Assembly (NCBI GenBank): GCA_050246635.1
Contig: JBFWVR010000010.1
Coordinates: 122,897-186,896, forward strand
Source: JBFWVR01 sp050246635
GTDB taxonomy: Bacteria; Acidobacteriota; Vicinamibacteria; Vicinamibacterales; UBA2999
Direction: 5' to 3'
DNA: 64,000 nt
The translations under genes were made by a program, and so were the position numbers. Position 1 is the first letter of the stretch. Each line of letters starts with the position of its first letter. Under the pieces are notes generated by a model. That model worked only from the letters and a program-made list of their open reading frames with translations, had not been told where the DNA came from and made no database searches. Shown piece after piece: positions 35,727 through 44,891 of the stretch.

Positions 35727-38681
35727 ATGAACCTGCACGAGAGGCTCAGGCAAGATGTCCTGGCCTGGCGGGCCTCCGGGTGGGCGCACGACGCCTATCC
35801 TGCCATCGCGGAGGTGCTCGAGTGGACCCAGGGGTCCGAGGGCAACCCGCGGTTTCTGCGCGCCCCGCAGCTTGCGGCACTCGAGACGTACTGGTACCTG
35901 CGGCTGGTGCGTGACACCGCCCATGTGGCGGACTTGTACGCCACGCTCTTCACAGATCCGGCCGAGCATCTCCAGTCCCTCGGACTGGAGCATCCCGATC
36001 TCGCCAAGGAGGCGCTTCGCGCGGGAGGCATCGACGGCCTCCTCGACCGCGTCCGGCGAGACGACGACCTGGTCAAGCGCTTCAAGCTCGAAGCCCTCCG
36101 CGAAACGCTGACGCTCGACTATCCAAGCTACATCCTCGCCCTCGCCATGGGTGCCGGCAAGACCCTGCTCATCGGGGCCATCGTCGCCACGGAGTTCGCA
36201 ATGGCGCTCGAATATCCCGACGCCGCGTTCCCGTTCGTGCAGAACGCCCTCGTGTTCGCGCCCGGCAAGACCATCATCGAGTCCCTGCGCGAACTACTGG
36301 GCGCGCCGTACGGGAGGATGTTGCCGCCACGTATGCACAAGGGCTTCGCGGCCGCGGTCAAGTTCACGTTCACGCGCGACGGCGATCCAGACATCCCGGT
36401 GATCCGCGGGTCGCTCTTCAACGTGGTCGTCACGAACACCGAGAAGATCCGGATCCGCAAGGAACAGGTCCGAAAGGGAGACCTCGGCCCGCTTTTCGGC
36501 GAGCGCAAGCTGGACGAAGCCCGCGAGGACGTTGCCAACCGGCGGCTCCAGGCCATCGCCAGCCTGCCACATCTCGCCGTCTTTTCGGACGAGGCGCATC
36601 ACACCTACGGTCAGTCACTCGAGAGCGGACTCAAGAAGGTGCGCCGCACCGTGGACTATCTCGCGGCCAACACCAACGTGATCGCGGTGGTGAACACCAC
36701 GGGCACGCCGTACTACCAGCGCCAGATGCTGCGCGACGTCGTCATCTGGTACGGCCTGTCACAGGGCATTCGCGACGGCATCCTGAAGGACGTCGCCAAC
36801 AGCATCCAGAGCTACGACTTCGATGGCGACACGGCGGCGTACTTGCGCCATGTGATCACGGACTTCTTCAAGGACTACCGCGACGTCACTCTCCCTAACG
36901 GCGCGCCGGCAAAGCTGGCTGTCTACTTTCCACAGACTGACGACCTGGCCGAGTTGCGCCCGGTCATCGACGAGGCATTGGTGGCTGCCGGCCTGAGCCC
37001 GGCTCTCGCTCTGGCCAACACGTCGAATCCTGCGCTCACGAAGAAGGCCGACGAGGACGCCTTCAACCGCCTGAACGATCCCCTGTCTCCCCACCGAGTG
37101 GTGCTGCTCGTGAACAAGGGCACCGAAGGCTGGAACTGCCCGAGCCTGTTTGCCTGCGCGCTTGCGCGCAAACTGAAGGCTTCCAACAACTTCGTCCTCC
37201 AGGCCGCGACGCGCTGCCTGCGCCAGGTACCGGGCAACTCCACCCGCGCCCGCATCTACCTCTCGCAGGACAACTACGGCGTGCTCGACCGGCAGTTGCG
37301 CGAGACCTACGGCGAGGAGATTGCGACTCTGACGGCCTCTCCTGTCGAAACTCGCACCGCCCGCATCGTGCTTCGGCGGCCGTCGGTGCCGCCGGTCCTG
37401 CTCCACCGCGAGGAACGGACGGTTGTACGCGCGGATCCGCCTGCGGCCGACGCGCTGACGCTGGTCCGGCCCACTTCCACCGCGCGGAAGGCCAGCATGG
37501 CGAGGTACAGCCTCACGGAGCCGGCCGGCGCCTCTCGTGTCCTCCGGCAGGTGGAGGCGTCGATCGAACTGACGTCGAGTGTCGCCGCAATGGACGTGTC
37601 GGCGACGGCGACGGCGCTGGCGGGGCGTTACCGGCTCGCCCCCCTCGCGGTCAAGGACGCGCTCGCCCCGATCTACCCGGATGGAGACGTGCCGTTGGCG
37701 GATATCGACGCACTGGCCGGCCAGCTCGAAGAGCAAACCCGGAGCTATGCGGTGCGATCCGAGCGCGTCGACGTGGCGCTTGCGCTGGTGAAACCGGAGG
37801 GCTTCACCGAGGAGCGTGACGAGGAAGGCCGGGCCATCTACACGGCGGAGATCACGTACCGCGTGGATCGCGAGTCGTACCTGACGCGGTGGTCCGACAT
37901 GCATGCGACGCTCCACAAGGACCGGGGCTTCTTCTACGATCCGATCGAGTTCGACTCGAAGCCCGAGCAGGAGTTCTTCCGCACGCTCCTCCAGCAGCTC
38001 GACGTGCAGCCATGGGACGTCGAGGACGTCTACTTCACCGGCGGGCTGACCGACCCCTCGAAGACCGACTTCTTCGTCGAGTACAAGGCGGCGGACGGCC
38101 GCTGGCGCCGGTACGTTCCCGACTTCGTCATCCGGAAGCGCCCGGCGCTCGGAGGACCACCCGGATCGGGCCGCGTCCTGATTGTCGAGATCAAACGCGA
38201 GAAGGCCCGCGACGACCGGGATGAGGGGCCGGACGGCACCAAGGCCGTCGCCATTCGGGCGTGGGAGGACCTCAATCCCGACCGCGTGAAGTACGAGATG
38301 ATCTTCACGGGCACCGACACCGTGAGCTACGACCAGATGCGGGACGTGTTCCGGTTCGCCGAGGCGAAGGAGCTGTACCTGCCCATCGAGATCGACCGGG
38401 ACGCCATTGCCACCTTCTGCGACAAATGGAAAGTCTCACAGCTCGACCTCTTCGGCTCGATCGTGACCGGCGGATTCGGCCCCGACAGCGACGTCGACAT
38501 GCTCGTCACGTTCGCCGACAACGCCGCGCCCGGGCTGGACGTCGTCCATATGGCCAACGAGCTCGAGGGTATCGTGGGCCGTAAGGTGGACCTCCTCACC
38601 AGGCGCGCCGTGGAGCAGAGCGACAACTGGATCCGACGGAAGAACATCCTCGAATCGGCGAAGACCCTGCATGTCTCGTGA
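35727..38681 (+). CDS. Type III-like restriction helicase-nuclease fused to a minimal nucleotidyltransferase (MNT) domain
   Basis: A 984-residue protein. Walker A 'AMGAGKT' (Lys145), DEAH box 288-291 ('VFSDEAHHTYG'), 'NTTGTPYY' and helicase motif VI 'QAATRCLRQVPG' make a superfamily 2 translocase of the Res type. A PD-(D/E)xK nuclease follows: Pro798-Asp799 in 'YVPDFVI' and Glu821-Lys823 in 'VEIKRE'. Residues ~895-984 are an MntA-like domain with Gly910-Ser911 and Asp920/Asp922/Asp924 in 'FGSIVTGGFGPDSDVDMLV'. MNT domains are normally separate antitoxins of HEPN toxins. Here the domain is part of the restriction subunit, and a HEPN gene overlaps its stop codon by 11 bases. The ATG at 35727 begins the Res fold. 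Codon use looks less GC-biased than in neighbours, suggesting transfer. Confidence 0.88.
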   Translation: MNLHERLRQDVLAWRASGWAHDAYPAIAEVLEWTQGSEGNPRFLRAPQLAALETYWYLRLVRDTAHVADLYATLFTDPAEHLQSLGLEHPDLAKEALRAGGIDGLLDRVRRDDDLVKRFKLEALRETLTLDYPSYILALAMGAGKTLLIGAIVATEFAMALEYPDAAFPFVQNALVFAPGKTIIESLRELLGAPYGRMLPPRMHKGFAAAVKFTFTRDGDPDIPVIRGSLFNVVVTNTEKIRIRKEQVRKGDLGPLFGERKLDEAREDVANRRLQAIASLPHLAVFSDEAHHTYGQSLESGLKKVRRTVDYLAANTNVIAVVNTTGTPYYQRQMLRDVVIWYGLSQGIRDGILKDVANSIQSYDFDGDTAAYLRHVITDFFKDYRDVTLPNGAPAKLAVYFPQTDDLAELRPVIDEALVAAGLSPALALANTSNPALTKKADEDAFNRLNDPLSPHRVVLLVNKGTEGWNCPSLFACALARKLKASNNFVLQAATRCLRQVPGNSTRARIYLSQDNYGVLDRQLRETYGEEIATLTASPVETRTARIVLRRPSVPPVLLHREERTVVRADPPAADALTLVRPTSTARKASMARYSLTEPAGASRVLRQVEASIELTSSVAAMDVSATATALAGRYRLAPLAVKDALAPIYPDGDVPLADIDALAGQLEEQTRSYAVRSERVDVALALVKPEGFTEERDEEGRAIYTAEITYRVDRESYLTRWSDMHATLHKDRGFFYDPIEFDSKPEQEFFRTLLQQLDVQPWDVEDVYFTGGLTDPSKTDFFVEYKAADGRWRRYVPDFVIRKRPALGGPPGSGRVLIVEIKREKARDDRDEGPDGTKAVAIRAWEDLNPDRVKYEMIFTGTDTVSYDQMRDVFRFAEAKELYLPIEIDRDAIATFCDKWKVSQLDLFGSIVTGGFGPDSDVDMLVTFADNAAPGLDVVHMANELEGIVGRKVDLLTRRAVEQSDNWIRRKNILESAKTLHVS

Positions 38682-39024
38682 CCTCGGACACGCGCTCGAC
38701 ATGTTGCGGTTCGCACGCCGTATCAGCGACGTGGCCGGTCGCGCTGGCGAAGACGGCTTCCGCACGGACTGGACGGCGCAGGGCGCCCTGCTCCACTACC
38801 TGACCGTGCTCGGGGAAGCCGCCAGGCGCACCAGCCAGGCCTTCCGAGACGAACACCCGGAGATCGACTGGCCCGGCATCGTCGGGCTCCGCAACCGGAT
38901 CGTGCACGAGTACGACGACTACGACCTGGACATCGTCTGGCATGTCGCCTCCGTCGACGTGCCGGTCCTAGTCGGGCAACTCGCACGGATCGTCCCGCAG
39001 GAACCCGATGGCAAAGACACGTAA
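38671..39024 (+). CDS. hepT: HEPN-domain toxin (HepT-like, DUF86)
   Basis: A 117-residue all-helical protein. The conserved HEPN nuclease motif is Arg74-x4-His79-x-Tyr81 ('RNRIVHEYDDYD'), the full HepT motif including the Tyr that MntA modifies by AMP addition in characterised pairs. HepT cuts RNA and halts growth when free. The gene overlaps the end of res-MNT by 11 bases and the start of mod by 17 bases, so all three proteins are made from one message. Its natural partner is the MNT domain on the end of Res; no separate mntA exists here. Assignment of nuclease activity is by motif only. Confidence 0.85.
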   Translation: MSRDLGHALDMLRFARRISDVAGRAGEDGFRTDWTAQGALLHYLTVLGEAARRTSQAFRDEHPEIDWPGIVGLRNRIVHEYDDYDLDIVWHVASVDVPVLVGQLARIVPQEPDGKDT

Positions 39025-41245
39025 GGCGAAAACTCCTGCCACCGGCAAGGCACGGACCGTGGCCCGGGAGACAGCGGCAGTGGCCGAGGCTCCCAAGACC
39101 CGCCGGTCCGGTGCCTCGCGCCCGCGCGCGAGTGGCCGCTCTGAGAGTGCCAGGGTTGGTTCAGCGCCGACTGCCGTGAAGGTCTCGGCAGCCAAGGGCC
39201 GGCCGATGCTCGTGTGGGTCGGCAAGCGCCCGCTCGGCCAGGTGCAGGCGTTTCCCGCTCAGCACGTGGAGCAGTTCACATCGCCGGAACACGCTGCGCT
39301 GGCCGCCGATGAGTCGCAACTCCAGGCGTTGGCCCGTGACCAGGGCATCTCACGGCCGGCCCCGTGGGCCGACTGGCCGGCAAGCTACCCGAAGGGTGGC
39401 CTGCTCTTCCACGGTGACAACAAGGAAGTGCTCGCGCACCTGCTCGCTAACGGCTTCCGCGGCAAGGTGAACCTGATCTACATCGACCCGCCGTTCGACT
39501 CCGGCGCCGATTACGTTCGCAAGGTCAGCCTGCGCGGGCCGGCGGGCACGGCGAAGATCGATGGCGAGAGCTACACGCTCGGCGAGCAGATCCAGTACAC
39601 CGACATCTGGGCGAACGACACGTACCTGCAGTTCATGTACGAACGGTTGCTGTTGCTGCGAGAGTTGCTCGCTCCCGCGGGTTCAATCTACGTTCACGTC
39701 GATGCCCGGAGGAGCCACCTCTTGCGGGCGCTCATGGACGAGGTCTTTGGTGAAACTGGTTTCAGAAACCAGATTTCATGGAAGCGGACGTCCGCTCACG
39801 CTGGGGCTCGGCAGTACGGCGCGGTCACCGACTACCTTCTGTTCTATGCGGCCGGAGCCGATGACCTGACCTGGAATCAACAGTTCCAGGAGATGACGGA
39901 TGCCCACAAGGCTCGGCACTACCGCCACAAGGACGATCAAGGTGTGTATGCTCTTGGGGAGCTGACGGCCCCGGGTCTGCGCCGCGGGCCATCGGGCGAA
40001 CCGTGGAGGGGCTTCGATCCAAGGACACTCGGTCGTCACTGGGCGAAGGTCCCATCGCAGCTGGACACGCTCGATGCCGCGGGCTTGATCTACTGGCCTC
40101 CGAAGACTGGCGCATGGCCTCGGCTGAAGCGCTACGAGTCTGATGTCGAAGGGCGGGCGTGCACCGACTTCTGGGATGACCTGTCGCCAATCAATATGGT
40201 CGGTGGCGAACGGGAGGACTACCCGACCCAGAAGCCTGAGGACCTTGTCGCGCGCATCGTGTTGTCCTCGTCACACCCGTCGGACATTGTCCTTGACTGC
40301 TTCATCGGCTCCGGCACCACCGCCGCTGTCGCGCAAAAGCTCGGCCGGCGCTGGATCGGCTGCGACATCAACAAGGGCGCCATCCAGACGACGGCGAAGC
40401 GGCTGCAGGGCGTGATGGAGGGCCAGGCGGCGGAGCGGAAGGCGGCGCGACACACCGCGGCGTCACAGGGCCATCTGCCTGGCATCGTCGAGGACCGCGA
40501 GCCGCCGCCACCTGGACCGGCCCAGCTCGCCTTCTCGACCTGGCGCGTCAACGACTACGACCTGCAGATCCAGCACAACGAGGCCGTGGCGCTCGCCTGC
40601 GAGCACCTCGGCGTCGAGCGTACGCGCAGCGATCGCTATTTCGACGGCACGCTGGGGAAGAAGCTCGTCAAGATCGTCCCCTTCGACCATCCGCTCTCGC
40701 CCCTCGATATCGAGGAAGTGAAGCGCGAGATCGAGGCACGCCGCGACGAGGACCGCGACGTCACCCTGGTCTGCCTGGGCGTCGAACTGGCCGCTCAGCA
40801 GGCGCTGGACGACTGGAACCGGCACCGCAAGGGGCGGGGCGCCATCAACCGCCTTGACGTGATCGAGCTCAGGACCGATCCGAAGTACGGCGGCTTCCTC
40901 CAGCACCAGCGCGCTGCCGCACGGGTCTCGATCCGGCGCACCAAGGGGACCTTTGCCATCGAGATCACCGACTTCATCTCGCCGTCCATCGTCGAGCGCC
41001 TGCGCCAGCAGGCCGGCGTGCTCCAGCCCCGCATCGACGACTGGCGGGTGATGGTCGACAGCGTGATGATTGATTCCGCCTACGACGGCACAGTGTTCAA
41101 CGTCGCCCTCGCCGACGTCCCCGCCAGGAAGTCCGACCTCGTCGAGGGGCGTTACGAGCTGCCCGCGCCGGAGGCCGAAACCACGGTGGCGGTGAAGATC
41201 ACCGACATGCTGGGCGAAGAGGTGCTGGTGTCGAAGACAGTCTGA
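39008..41245 (+). CDS. Type III-like adenine-N6 / cytosine-N4 DNA methyltransferase (Mod)
   Basis: A 745-residue methyltransferase. Residues 1-65 are a basic Ala/Arg/Lys-rich tail. Motif IV 'IDPPFDSGADY' starts at 159 and the AdoMet motif I 'LDCFIGSGTTAAVAQKLG' is near 430, the beta-class order (IV before I). A target-recognition segment lies between them, and about 280 residues follow the catalytic region. It should protect host DNA from the Res protein encoded two genes upstream. The 17-base overlap with the HEPN gene gives translational coupling. Unlike classic type III loci, mod comes last and the toxin gene is in between. Recognition sequence unknown. Confidence 0.9.
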   Translation: MAKTRKAKTPATGKARTVARETAAVAEAPKTRRSGASRPRASGRSESARVGSAPTAVKVSAAKGRPMLVWVGKRPLGQVQAFPAQHVEQFTSPEHAALAADESQLQALARDQGISRPAPWADWPASYPKGGLLFHGDNKEVLAHLLANGFRGKVNLIYIDPPFDSGADYVRKVSLRGPAGTAKIDGESYTLGEQIQYTDIWANDTYLQFMYERLLLLRELLAPAGSIYVHVDARRSHLLRALMDEVFGETGFRNQISWKRTSAHAGARQYGAVTDYLLFYAAGADDLTWNQQFQEMTDAHKARHYRHKDDQGVYALGELTAPGLRRGPSGEPWRGFDPRTLGRHWAKVPSQLDTLDAAGLIYWPPKTGAWPRLKRYESDVEGRACTDFWDDLSPINMVGGEREDYPTQKPEDLVARIVLSSSHPSDIVLDCFIGSGTTAAVAQKLGRRWIGCDINKGAIQTTAKRLQGVMEGQAAERKAARHTAASQGHLPGIVEDREPPPPGPAQLAFSTWRVNDYDLQIQHNEAVALACEHLGVERTRSDRYFDGTLGKKLVKIVPFDHPLSPLDIEEVKREIEARRDEDRDVTLVCLGVELAAQQALDDWNRHRKGRGAINRLDVIELRTDPKYGGFLQHQRAAARVSIRRTKGTFAIEITDFISPSIVERLRQQAGVLQPRIDDWRVMVDSVMIDSAYDGTVFNVALADVPARKSDLVEGRYELPAPEAETTVAVKITDMLGEEVLVSKTV

Positions 41246-41398
41246 AGACGCCTTCCGACAGCGCCTTGCCCCCAACGAGGCGGCGAAGCCGCCGAGGCCC
41301 AGCGAAGTTCGAAGCGCGACCCAGCGAGAACGAGTCCGAACGAGCCGCGAGCGCAGCGAGCGGCGAGGCCTGACGCCCCGCGCGCCACGCGGGGCGGC
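41246..41398. repeat. Repeat block after mod (CCCAGCGA / GCGAAGCCGCCGAGG units)
   Basis: Short palindromes such as gaggcggcgaagccgccgag and ccccgcgcgccacgcgggg, and 'cccagcga' units of the same family as 32927-33326. The block lies between convergent mod and the DUF5916 gene and could end transcription of both. It is one of the boundaries of the restriction island. Confidence 0.75.
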
Positions 41399-43708
41399 CT
41401 ACCGTGACAGCCAGTACGTCAGCTTCACCGTCAGCCGCTGGTCCCGCACCTGGAACCGCCGCCCATTCGGCAACTCGGTGTCCCACCCGTTGTTGTAGAC
41501 GATGTAGAGATCGCTGCCCGGCCGGTAGACGTACCAGAAGAGCAGGTTGAGGTTCGACACGCGGCGATCGTCGTTGTACTGGAAGAAGGCCTTCCAGTAC
41601 AGGTCCGGCGAGAACGAGTGGCTCACGCGGAAGTTCACCACGTTGCTCGTGTACACCGGTCGCCCCGGCAGCGTGATGCGGTTCCACGTGTAGTTCGGCT
41701 CGAAGAGCAGCGTCTTGCCGAGCAGGAAGCTGAGGTTCCCGCGCACCGTCTGCTTCCGCCCGCTGTAGTAGCCGCCGGTCTCGACCGTCGCGCCACCGTA
41801 CACCCGCTTCGACGAGTTCGTGTTGACCCGCGCGGAGACGTTGTCCCACGAGTAGCCGCCCGGCGCGAGCGTGGTGCCGGCGACGCCGAAGCCCCTCGGC
41901 AGGAAGTCGTAGTCGCGCGTCAGCGTCAGGTTGGCGTTCGACGAGTCCTGCCGCTGGAGCGTGGCGGAGGCCGTGTACGTCCGCGACTCGACGCGGCCGT
42001 CGTGGTTCTCGTAGTAGTCCACGCCGCCCTCGAGCTCGAGCTGACGGACGCCGGGCCATCGCGGCCGGGGCGTGTAGGCCGCCGACGCCTGCGTGTGGCG
42101 GATGTCCACGCGTGGGATGAAGCCCATCTCGGCATTGAAGCGGCGGCCGATGTCGGTGTAGGTGGAGCTCAGGTTCATGCGGTCGCTCTGCCACTGCACC
42201 GACCCCACCCCGGCGAGCGCATTGCCGTCGCCCGGCAGGTCGGACGACTGCGTGCCGGCGAGCAGGCCGGTGAGCGAGAGGTGCCGCCCGAACAGGAAGC
42301 CGCCGTCCACGCCGACGCTCCGGTTGTAGTCCGACAGCCCGCCCTGGCTGTTGAGCACGATGGCGCCGACCGACGAGCGCGCGAGCACGCTGCGCTTCAC
42401 CCGGATGGCCGTGAAGTTCGCCCCCGGCCCCGCCTCGTCATCGTCCGTGGTGATGTTGATGACGCCGAGCGCGTATGGTCCGGCCCGGCCCGTCACCTTG
42501 CCGCCACCGATGATCGGGACTTCCTGCCCGTTCACCAGCCCGATGCGGCGGCTGTAGAAGAGCGACAGCAGTCCCGGCCCGCCGGCGCCGCCGTTGCCTC
42601 CCGTCGCGGTCGCGCGGCCGTAGTCGAAGATGCCGGCGCTCTCGGTGAAGAACTGCCGCTTCTCCGGGAAGAACAGGCTGAAGCGGGTGAGGTTGACGAC
42701 CTCCTCGTCCGCCTCGACCTGCGCGAAGTCGGTGTGGTACGTGAGGTCGGCCGTGATCTCGCCGGTGAGCCCGACGCGGAAGTCGAAGCCCGCGCCGGCG
42801 TCGGCCTCGGTGCCCGTCCCGGCGGCGGCATCGCGGGTGACCGACGGGGTGACGAACGGCACGAACTCGAGCCGGCGCCGCGCGCGGAGATCGCGCAGGC
42901 CCTCGATGTGCCCGCTGCTCGCCATGCGGAGCATGCCCGTGAGCCCCCACTCGCGCGGGAACGGTGCCCAGTAGGCGTCCTCGTTCTTGCGCCGGATCAC
43001 CCGGCCAATCTGCAGGTTCCAGCGGGTGTCGCCGTCGACGGTGCGGAAGCGCAACTGGCTGAGCGGGATGGCAATCTCGGCGTACCAGCCCCTGGCGTCG
43101 ACCGTCGTGTCGGTCTCCCAGACCGCGTTCCAGTCGTAGTTGAGGACGCGGCCGTTCTCGGACGCGTTGGCGTCCTTGTAGGCCCCGAGCGGGTTGGTGA
43201 AGAAGACGTAGGAGTTGCGTTTGTCGTCGAAGGTGTCGATGGCGATCTTGATCTGGTCGCCCTTCCCGAGGTTCGCGTCGCGTTTCAGCTCGCTCGCGAT
43301 AATCGCGTCTGCCTCGTCGTCCCAGCACCAGACCGCGAAGTAGATGCGGCGGTCGTCATAGGCAATCGCGAACTCGGTGCGCTCGGAGGACGGCACGCCG
43401 AAGACGGGCTCACGCTGGATGAAGCCGCCCTGCCGCGGCGCGGCGGTCCAGATCGCCTCGTCCAGCTTCCCGTCGATCGTGATCGACTGCCCGTCGGCCA
43501 CCCGGACGGCCCTGGCCGTGATCGCCTCGTAGTTGACGGTGTCGATGTCGACAGGCGCGGACTGGGACGCGGCGGGGGCCGACTGCGCGCCGGCGCCCGT
43601 GGCCCGTGGCTGGCCGGCCGGCTGCGCCCGCACGGGCGTGCCCGCCAGGCAGACCGCCGCGAGCGAGAGCGCGGCGGCGTGACGGACGAGCCGGCGGGGA
43701 CCAGGCAT
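41399..43708 (-). CDS. DUF5916 protein with CBM9-like N-terminal domain (paralogue 2)
   Basis: A 769-residue exported protein closely similar to 30606-32876 along its length: signal peptide ('ALSLAAVCLAGTPVRAQ'), CBM9-like domain ('IDGKLDEAIWTAAPRQGGF'), the shared 'YHTDFAQVEAD', 'FFPEKRQFFTESAGIFDYG' and C-terminal 'LTYWLSR'. The best-conserved DNA between the two is near their 3' ends, at 30695-30795 and 41490-41590. It is probably an outer-membrane carbohydrate- or peptide-related protein. Together the two paralogues flank the asparaginase, crcB and restriction genes in direct orientation. Confidence 0.85.
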   Translation of the reverse strand: MPGPRRLVRHAAALSLAAVCLAGTPVRAQPAGQPRATGAGAQSAPAASQSAPVDIDTVNYEAITARAVRVADGQSITIDGKLDEAIWTAAPRQGGFIQREPVFGVPSSERTEFAIAYDDRRIYFAVWCWDDEADAIIASELKRDANLGKGDQIKIAIDTFDDKRNSYVFFTNPLGAYKDANASENGRVLNYDWNAVWETDTTVDARGWYAEIAIPLSQLRFRTVDGDTRWNLQIGRVIRRKNEDAYWAPFPREWGLTGMLRMASSGHIEGLRDLRARRRLEFVPFVTPSVTRDAAAGTGTEADAGAGFDFRVGLTGEITADLTYHTDFAQVEADEEVVNLTRFSLFFPEKRQFFTESAGIFDYGRATATGGNGGAGGPGLLSLFYSRRIGLVNGQEVPIIGGGKVTGRAGPYALGVINITTDDDEAGPGANFTAIRVKRSVLARSSVGAIVLNSQGGLSDYNRSVGVDGGFLFGRHLSLTGLLAGTQSSDLPGDGNALAGVGSVQWQSDRMNLSSTYTDIGRRFNAEMGFIPRVDIRHTQASAAYTPRPRWPGVRQLELEGGVDYYENHDGRVESRTYTASATLQRQDSSNANLTLTRDYDFLPRGFGVAGTTLAPGGYSWDNVSARVNTNSSKRVYGGATVETGGYYSGRKQTVRGNLSFLLGKTLLFEPNYTWNRITLPGRPVYTSNVVNFRVSHSFSPDLYWKAFFQYNDDRRVSNLNLLFWYVYRPGSDLYIVYNNGWDTELPNGRRFQVRDQRLTVKLTYWLSR

Positions 43709-43739
43709 GCGGGGGATTCTACCCGGCCGCGGGGGGCGA

Positions 43740-43978
43740 GGGGCGGTGGAAGGACTCGCCCTCCGGGGCTCGCTGGGACGCCCTGGCGGGCGCTGGGATT
43801 CCCTGCGGTCGCTGGGACTCCCTGCGGTCGCTGGGACTCGGCGCCTGCCGGCGCCTCGCTGGGAGCCGAGGGGTGCCTCAATGCAGTTCTACCTTCGTGT
43901 TCCTAGCGAGGCGCCGAAGGCGCCGAGTCCTAGCGAGCGAAGCGAGTCCCAGCGAGGCACCGCAGGTGCCGAGTCCTT
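43740..43978. repeat. CGCTGGGACTCG-type repeat block
   Basis: Units of ggactcgc, cgctgggactc and ctgcggtcgctgggact in the left half and the complements (cgagtcccagcgagg, cgagtcctagcg) in the right half form an inverted-repeat hairpin. It is the fourth block of this family in 11 kb and runs to the last codon of the esterase gene. Confidence 0.8.
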
Positions 43979-44778
43979 CACCCCCGTCCAGGGAACAGCC
44001 ACTCCAGCATCGGTCCCACCCGCTCCGCCCAGGCCGCCTCGCTGTGGTTCGCGCCGGCGTACTCCCGGTAGCGGAGCGTCTCCTCCTCCACCCATCCGGC
44101 CTTGACCAGTCCCGCCTTGAGCAGCCGCGTGTCGTCCAGCGACTTCCGGCTGTCCTGCGGGCGGCTGCGCTCGGCGGTGCCCATGTCCAGCCAGATCCGC
44201 GCGCGTGGCAACGGGCGGGCGGCGCGGACCTCGCGCAGGATGACGCGGCGGTCCCACCAGACCGAGGGCGAGAGAATGGCGAGCCGGCCGAACGCCTGCG
44301 GATGCCGGAGCCCGAGATACAGCGCGACCAGCCCGCCGAGCGACGAGCCGCCGAGACCGGTCGACGCGCCGTCGCGACGGGTGCGGTAACGGCTGTCGAT
44401 GAACGGCCTGATCTCCTCGAGCAGCAACTGGCCGTACGCGTCGGCCTGGCCGCCGCCGTGGCGCCGCGTGAGTGTCGGCGTGTACTCCGCCGTCCGTGAC
44501 GCGCCCGTGTTCTGGATCCCGACGATGATCAGCGGGTCGACCTGGCCCTGGTCGATCAGGTAGTCCGCGGTTTCCCCGACCCGCCAATGCTGGCCACGGA
44601 TGAACGCGGTCTCCGGCTCGAAGAGATTCTGGCCATCCTGGAGGTACAGCACCGGATACCGCCGCGTCCGCGTGCGGCTGTACCCGGGCGGCAGGTACAC
44701 GATGAGGTCCCGGGCGTCGGGGAGGAAGCGGGAGGCAAACCCCTCGTGGCGCTCGAGACGGGGACCGGTCGTAGGCAT
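43978..44778 (-). CDS. Esterase, enterochelin-esterase/esterase D-like
   Basis: A 266-residue alpha/beta hydrolase (PF00756). The nucleophile Ser is in 'LGGSSLGGLVALY' near residue 140 and the catalytic His in 'GANHSEAAW' near residue 245, with 'RYPVLYLQDGQNLFE' as the opening strands. No signal peptide is visible. Family members cleave esters of siderophores or sugars; the substrate here is unknown. The ATG at 44778 is the first Met of the conserved fold. It is divergent from another esterase-like gene across a 113-base gap containing a repeat. Confidence 0.85.
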   Translation of the reverse strand: MPTTGPRLERHEGFASRFLPDARDLIVYLPPGYSRTRTRRYPVLYLQDGQNLFEPETAFIRGQHWRVGETADYLIDQGQVDPLIIVGIQNTGASRTAEYTPTLTRRHGGGQADAYGQLLLEEIRPFIDSRYRTRRDGASTGLGGSSLGGLVALYLGLRHPQAFGRLAILSPSVWWDRRVILREVRAARPLPRARIWLDMGTAERSRPQDSRKSLDDTRLLKAGLVKAGWVEEETLRYREYAGANHSEAAWAERVGPMLEWLFPGRG

Positions 44779-44824
44779 CGGGCGGGGATCAGTATAGGAT
44801 GCGGCCTGCAGAGCTGCCGCTCGA

Positions 44825-44882
44825 TAGAAGGAAGCAGAAAGAAGTAAGAAGTAAGAAGTAAGAAGGCAGAAGGCAGAACACG
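44825..44882. repeat. GAAGTAA / GAAGGCA short tandem tract
   Basis: Repeats of agaagtaag and agaaggcag units (gaagtaagaagtaagaagta). The reverse-complement family (cttcttccttctgacttctt) occurs at 51093-51155 before the M29 peptidase gene, so this is another dispersed unit. Confidence 0.7.
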
Positions 44883-44891
44883 ACTCGACCC

